This document shows, piece by piece, positions 31,503-35,375 of a DNA stretch of 35,375 nucleotides (positions within the stretch are counted from its first letter, which is position 1; each line of letters starts with the position of its first letter). Where the stretch lies: NCBI GenBank assembly GCA_029239875.1, contig JARBUD010000042.1, positions 1 to 35,375 on the forward strand, read 5' to 3'. The notes below the pieces were generated by a model. That model was not told the origin of the DNA. It worked only from the letters and a program-made list of their open reading frames with translations, and searched no databases. The translations under genes and the position numbers were made by a program. The stretch comes from Xanthobacteraceae bacterium. Lineage in GTDB: Bacteria; Pseudomonadota; Alphaproteobacteria; Rhizobiales; Xanthobacteraceae.

Positions 31503-32650
31503 GCACGAACCGGCTGGATCGCGCCTATAGCATCGCGGACCTCCGGAAGCAGGCCCGCCGGCGGCTGCCGCGCGCGATCTTCGAGTTCATTGACGGCGGC
31601 GCGGGCGGCGAGACCACACTGGCGGAGAATTGCAGCGACTTCGGCCGGTGGCGCCTCGTGCCGAGGGTCGGCGTCGATGTCGGCCGGCGCGACCTCTCGG
31701 CGATGATCGTCGGCGTGCCGGCGGCCCTCCCGCTGTTACTCGCGCCGACCGGCTTGGCGGGCCTCTACTCGCCGCAGGGCGAGGCCAAGGCGGCCCGCGC
31801 GGCTGCAGCCGCCGGCATTCCCTTCTGCCTGTCGACCAACTCGGTCGCGTCGCTGGAGGAGGTCGCCGCGCAGGCGCCGGGCGGCGACAAGTGGTTCCAG
31901 CTCTATATGCTGAAGGACCGGCCCCTGATGTGGGCGTTGCTCGACCGCGCCCGAGGTGCCGGCTATCGCGTGCTGTGCCTGACGCTCGACCTCGCGGTGC
32001 AGGGACGGCGGGAGCGCGACATGCGCAACGCCTTCACCGTACCGCTGCGCCCGCGCCTGCGCACCGTGCTGGAAGTCGCGGCGCGGCCGGCATGGCTCGC
32101 TGGCTTCCTGCGCGCGCCGGTGCGGTTCGGCAATTTCGAGCAGCATGCCGGCGTCTCCGGCTTCATGAACATCGCCCAGCACGTCGCAAGCCTATTTGAT
32201 CCGACGGCCGACTGGACGGCAATCCGCGAGGTCGTGGAACGCTGGGGCGGTCCCTTCGTCGTAAAGGGTGTGCTGAGCCCGGATGATGCTCTCCGTGCCG
32301 TCGAGCTCGGCGCTCGTGCGGTCATCGTCTCCAATCACGGCGGTCGGCAGCTCGATCAGTCGGTATCGGCTGTCGCAGCTCTGCCGGCTGTGGTGGCGGC
32401 AGTCGGCTCCCGAGCCCAAATCATCCTCGATGGCGGCGTTCGTCGCGGCGTCGATCTCATCAAGGCTCGTGCCCTTGGCGCGGACGCCTGCATGATTGGA
32501 CGACCCTTCCTCTGGGGTTTATCCGCAGGAGGCGAGGATGGCGTCGCACGAGCGCTCGCCATCTTCCGCGATGAGCTCGACAACGGGCTTGCTCTAGTTG
32601 GGGCGCCAATCTACGCCGAGCTTGATGAAACCAACTTGGCCTGCCGGTGA
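31499..32650 (+). CDS. FMN-dependent 2-hydroxyacid dehydrogenase/oxidase (LldD/mandelate dehydrogenase family)
   Basis: A 383-residue FMN barrel enzyme that oxidises a 2-hydroxyacid to the 2-oxoacid. Equivalents of spinach glycolate oxidase residues are Tyr136 (Y129), Asp164 (D157), Lys256 (K230), His280 as base (H254) and Arg283 (R257), the last two in SNHGGRQLD. The residue matching Tyr24, which normally binds the substrate carboxylate, is Phe30 (FEFIDGGAG), an uncommon change. No clear membrane anchor is seen. The start overlaps the dctM stop by four bases, so transporter and enzyme very likely share a substrate. The aldolase encoded across the divergent promoter could use the product. Confidence 0.93.
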   Translation: MSTNRLDRAYSIADLRKQARRRLPRAIFEFIDGGAGGETTLAENCSDFGRWRLVPRVGVDVGRRDLSAMIVGVPAALPLLLAPTGLAGLYSPQGEAKAARAAAAAGIPFCLSTNSVASLEEVAAQAPGGDKWFQLYMLKDRPLMWALLDRARGAGYRVLCLTLDLAVQGRRERDMRNAFTVPLRPRLRTVLEVAARPAWLAGFLRAPVRFGNFEQHAGVSGFMNIAQHVASLFDPTADWTAIREVVERWGGPFVVKGVLSPDDALRAVELGARAVIVSNHGGRQLDQSVSAVAALPAVVAAVGSRAQIILDGGVRRGVDLIKARALGADACMIGRPFLWGLSAGGEDGVARALAIFRDELDNGLALVGAPIYAELDETNLACR

Positions 32651-32792
32651 GTTCGATACGATCTATCGCCAGAAACGCCGTCTTTCGACGCTCATGAAGG
32701 AAAAGCGCCTATCCAACTCCTTATGAGGAGGGAAGCTCTGAAGAGAGTGAGGGCACGCATAGCGATCGTCGCGGGTCGGAAGTGCTGATTGC

Positions 32793-32821
32793 GCCAGAAG
32801 CAGAAGTTGACGCTGCCGCCA
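32793..32821. repeat. Dispersed intergenic repeat, copy 2
   Basis: Matches 5301-5329 at 26 of 29 bases in the same orientation, 27.5 kb away. It lies between the FMN dehydrogenase and the FhuC-like gene, where no other feature is seen apart from a small CTCCT-TATG-AGGAG hairpin near 32719-32732. Confidence 0.6.
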
Positions 32822-32836
32822 ATAACCGTCGCCCCT

Positions 32837-33673
32837 TCAGCACGCCACCGCGACAGGCCGTCCGGTTCCCTGGTGGAGGATCACGTCCATCGTGACGCCG
32901 TAGATGGCGGCGAGCGCCTCGGGCGTCATGATCGCCTCGGGCGCGCCTCGGGCGATCAGCCTGCTGCTGTGCAGGGCGAGGATCTCGTCGCAGAAGCGCG
33001 CCGCCATGTTGACGTCGTGCAGCACCAGCACGACGCCCAGTCCCTTGGAATGGCTCAGCCGCTGCACCAGCGAGAGCACCTCGATCTGGTGCGCGATGTC
33101 GAGCGCCGAGATCGGCTCGTCCAGCAGCAGGCATTCGGCGTCCTGCGCCACCAGCATGGCGAGCCACACGCGCTGGCGCTCGCCGCCGGACAGCGTGTCG
33201 ACCAGCCGGTCGGCGAAGGGGGCGATGTCGGTCAGCTCGATCGCTTCCTCCACCTTGTCGCGGTCGACCTTGCCGAAGCGGCCGAGCGCGCCGTGCCAGG
33301 GATAGCGCCCGAGCGCCACCAGTTCCTTGACCAGCATGCCGGAGGCGGGCGGGGTATATTGCGGCAGATAGGCGAGCTTGCGCGCGAAGGCGCGCTCGCC
33401 CCACTCCGCCAGCGGCCGGCCCTCGAAGCTCACGCGCCCCGCGCTCGCCGGCTGCTGGCGGGCGAGGATCTTGAGCAGGGTCGACTTGCCCGAGCCGTTA
33501 TGCCCGATCAGCCCGACGATGCGCCGGGCCGGCAGGTTGAGCGTCAGTGGTTCGAGCAGCCGGCGCCCCGGCACCGAGAACGAGACCTCGTCCAGCACGA
33601 ACAGGGCGTCCGGCTCGGAGCCTTGCGGCGCCATGCGGGAGGGCGGCAGGAGATCGCGCACGAGTTCGGTCAT
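32837..33673 (-). CDS. Iron-siderophore ABC transporter, ATP-binding protein (FhuC-like)
   Basis: A 278-residue ATPase of the FhuC/FecE type, powering uptake of ferric siderophores through an FhuB-like permease not present in the window. Walker A is GHNGSGKST at 57-65, the signature LSGGERQRVWLAM starts at 161, Walker B CLLLDEP is at 181-187, and SALDIAHQIEVL with HDVNMAARFCDEI is specific to this branch. It follows the exporter gene by 8 bases on the same strand. The ATG has only a weak ribosome site, which fits translational coupling. An internal Met at residue 14 is an alternative start. Confidence 0.92.
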   Translation of the reverse strand: MTELVRDLLPPSRMAPQGSEPDALFVLDEVSFSVPGRRLLEPLTLNLPARRIVGLIGHNGSGKSTLLKILARQQPASAGRVSFEGRPLAEWGERAFARKLAYLPQYTPPASGMLVKELVALGRYPWHGALGRFGKVDRDKVEEAIELTDIAPFADRLVDTLSGGERQRVWLAMLVAQDAECLLLDEPISALDIAHQIEVLSLVQRLSHSKGLGVVLVLHDVNMAARFCDEILALHSSRLIARGAPEAIMTPEALAAIYGVTMDVILHQGTGRPVAVAC

Positions 33674-33681
33674 CGGGTCCG

Positions 33682-35349
33682 CTATTGCGCAGGTGAAGGG
33701 GTGCTGGCGAGGTGGCCGATCTCGACGATCCGGCCCGCCTCCATCCGCACGAGGCGGTCGGCCACGTCGAAGTAGCGGTCGTCATGCGAGATCACGATCA
33801 GCGTCCGGCCGCGGCGGCGCAGCTCGGGGAGCATCTGCGTATAGAAGAGCCGGCGGAAGGTCGGGTCCTGCTCGGCCGCCCATTCGTCGAAGACGACGAC
33901 CGGCCGCGCTTCGAGATAGACCTGGATCAGCGCGAGCCGCTTGCGCTGGCCGGCCGACAGATCGGTCGTGGAAAATCGCCCGTCGGTGATGCTCACCTTG
34001 TGCGCGATCTCCAGCCGGGCGAGATAGTCGGCAACCTCCGTCCCGAGCGCCCCGTCCGGGGCCACGAGGTCGTCGAACAGGAAATAGTCGAAGAACACGG
34101 TCGAGAAGAGCTGGCGATAGTCGTCGCGGCCATCCGCTGTCACCGGCGCGCCATTGAGAAGCAGCTCTCCTTCCTGCGTGGGATAGAGCCCGAGCAGCAG
34201 CTTGACGAGCGTGGTCTTGCCGCAGCCATTCTCGCCGACGATGAACAGGATCTCCCCACCGCGCACCGTCAGGTCGATCGGGCCGAGCGTGAACGGCTCG
34301 ACGCCCGGGGCGGCCGGGAATGTATAGCGCGCCCCGCGCAGCTCGATGCTGGCGACCTCCGGTGCGGGGAGCGGCGGCGAGAGCGTCGCCTCGGCGAGAT
34401 GCGGCTCGGGATTGGCGAAATCAGCCGAGAGCTGCGCGATCCGCCGGAACGAGACCTGCGCGTTGACCAGGGCGCCATAGGCGCCCACCAGCTGGTCGAG
34501 CGGCCCCTTCACATAGAGCAGCACCAGGACGAAACCTGACACCACGGTCCGGTCGACGCCGAACCAGCCCTGCCAGCCCACGATGAGGCCGATCATCGCG
34601 AAGAACAGCGCGCCGTCGGCGGCGTTGGCGGACATGAAGATGCGGAACGCCTTCACCTTGGTGTCGCGGATGCGCTCGATGGTGGCAGCAAGCTGCTCGT
34701 TCTGCACGCGCTGCCGCCGCTGCCGATTGATGCGCAGCTCCTTCGCTCCCTCGGTGATCGCGCGATAGTGCCTGTAGAGGTCATCCTGCGCCGACCGCGC
34801 GTGATCGTAGAAGGCAGCGCCGCGGGCGCGCGCCAGCCGGTTGACCAGCAGACCGGCGCCGATCGCAACCCCGACGACGACGAACAGCGCCGGCGAGAGG
34901 TAGAGCAGATAGGCGGTGCATCCGACCGTGACCGCCAAGGCGATGGCGAGCGCCGAGAAGCCGTAGGAGAAGGCCGACACCGTATCGACGTCCTGGCCGA
35001 GGGCGGCGAGCAGGCGATGCGGCTTGTAGCGTTCGATCTGATCGATGGGCGCCGCCACCACGCGGGCGGCCAGCTCCTTGCGCAGATCGGCGATGACCCG
35101 TTGGCCGATCCAGCTATTGCCGAGGTCGGAGATCACCTCGCCGGCCAGGGTGAGTCCGACCAGTCCGGCGAAGGTCCACATGAGCGCGGCGGTGACATTG
35201 CCATCCGTGTAGAGGGCCTCGTTGATGGTGGCGAGCAGCCAGGCGGTGGCCAGGCCGCTGAGCGTGCCCATCGCCGTCGCGAAGGCGGCCACCGGCCAGA
35301 ATGGCCGCAGAAGCCGGATGGCGGTGCCGGTGAGGCCGTCTGCGCGCAA
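33682..35349 (-). CDS. Cyclic peptide/siderophore-type ABC exporter (PvdE/SyrD family)
   Basis: A protein of about 555 residues fusing a six-helix membrane domain (about 10-290) to an ATPase domain. Walker A is GENGCGKTT at 372-380; the signature reads LSAGQ (464-468) and Walker B VVVFDEWAAEQDP (484-496), the variants typical of the PvdE/SyrD/YojI branch, which exports siderophores, lipopeptides or cyclic peptides. The chosen start is a TTG at 35349 with GGAG eight bases upstream. The frame stays open to the window edge, so a start further upstream is possible. The FhuC-like gene follows after 8 bases, so import and export parts of a siderophore system appear to be cotranscribed. Confidence 0.9.
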   Translation of the reverse strand: MRADGLTGTAIRLLRPFWPVAAFATAMGTLSGLATAWLLATINEALYTDGNVTAALMWTFAGLVGLTLAGEVISDLGNSWIGQRVIADLRKELAARVVAAPIDQIERYKPHRLLAALGQDVDTVSAFSYGFSALAIALAVTVGCTAYLLYLSPALFVVVGVAIGAGLLVNRLARARGAAFYDHARSAQDDLYRHYRAITEGAKELRINRQRRQRVQNEQLAATIERIRDTKVKAFRIFMSANAADGALFFAMIGLIVGWQGWFGVDRTVVSGFVLVLLYVKGPLDQLVGAYGALVNAQVSFRRIAQLSADFANPEPHLAEATLSPPLPAPEVASIELRGARYTFPAAPGVEPFTLGPIDLTVRGGEILFIVGENGCGKTTLVKLLLGLYPTQEGELLLNGAPVTADGRDDYRQLFSTVFFDYFLFDDLVAPDGALGTEVADYLARLEIAHKVSITDGRFSTTDLSAGQRKRLALIQVYLEARPVVVFDEWAAEQDPTFRRLFYTQMLPELRRRGRTLIVISHDDRYFDVADRLVRMEAGRIVEIGHLASTPSPAQ

Positions 35350-35375
35350 TGTCGCAACTCCGTTCGTCTGGCGGA

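Overview
The window (35,375 bases, GC-rich) comes from an alphaproteobacterium of the order Hyphomicrobiales, probably near the Xanthobacteraceae (Ancylobacter/Starkeya-like). This is inferred from the rRNA and initiator-tRNA sequences, from an NAD-dependent formate dehydrogenase nearly identical to the classic 400-residue methylotroph enzyme, and from short intergenic repeats of a kind I recall in Rhizobiales. It is chromosomal: it opens inside the 3' end of a 23S rRNA gene and shows no plasmid, phage or IS genes.

Layout. 1-640: end of an rRNA operon (23S, 5S, terminator). 1171-4676, minus strand: CHAD protein, LysR regulator and formate dehydrogenase. 4846-4975: initiator tRNA-Met and its terminator, followed by a decayed copy of a tRNA 3' end. 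5398-8128: promoter, cobalamin riboswitch and metE, so the B12-independent methionine synthase should be off when B12 is present. 8125-8420: a broken acyl-CoA thioesterase gene overlapping the metE stop. 8790-14203: polar amino-acid ABC transporter, threonine-synthase-like PLP enzyme and RidA (minus), divergent from an IclR regulator, with paired operators between them. 14639-15196: RibD/DHFR-like protein.

15436-26377 is the most interesting part. A minus-strand operon (aldehyde dehydrogenase, beta-hydroxyacid dehydrogenase, HisD paralogue, TRAP transporter PQM) diverges from a PdxA-like dehydrogenase and a LacI regulator, and two SDR genes follow. The palindrome TGCATACGTATGCA sits on the divergent promoters and again on the -10 box of the SDR promoter, which joins ten genes into one probable LacI regulon. 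The PdxA-like enzyme keeps its metal histidines but has lost residues that hold the substrate phosphate in PdxA, and no sugar-acid kinase is nearby. This looks like a catabolic route for an unphosphorylated polyol, sugar acid or sulfonate that I cannot match to a described pathway.

26552-32650 is a second catabolic module. FadR-type regulator, antibiotic-monooxygenase-fold protein and HpaI-type aldolase (minus) diverge from a second TRAP transporter and an FMN-dependent 2-hydroxyacid dehydrogenase (plus). A 12-bp word occurs in opposite orientations at the two promoters. A plausible logic is import of a 2-hydroxyacid, oxidation to the 2-oxoacid, then aldol cleavage. 32837-35349: an FhuC-like ATPase and a PvdE/SyrD-type ABC exporter, suggesting a siderophore locus that continues past the right edge.

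A recurring detail: all three junctions between a solute-binding-protein gene and the next permease gene carry a strong GC stem-loop.
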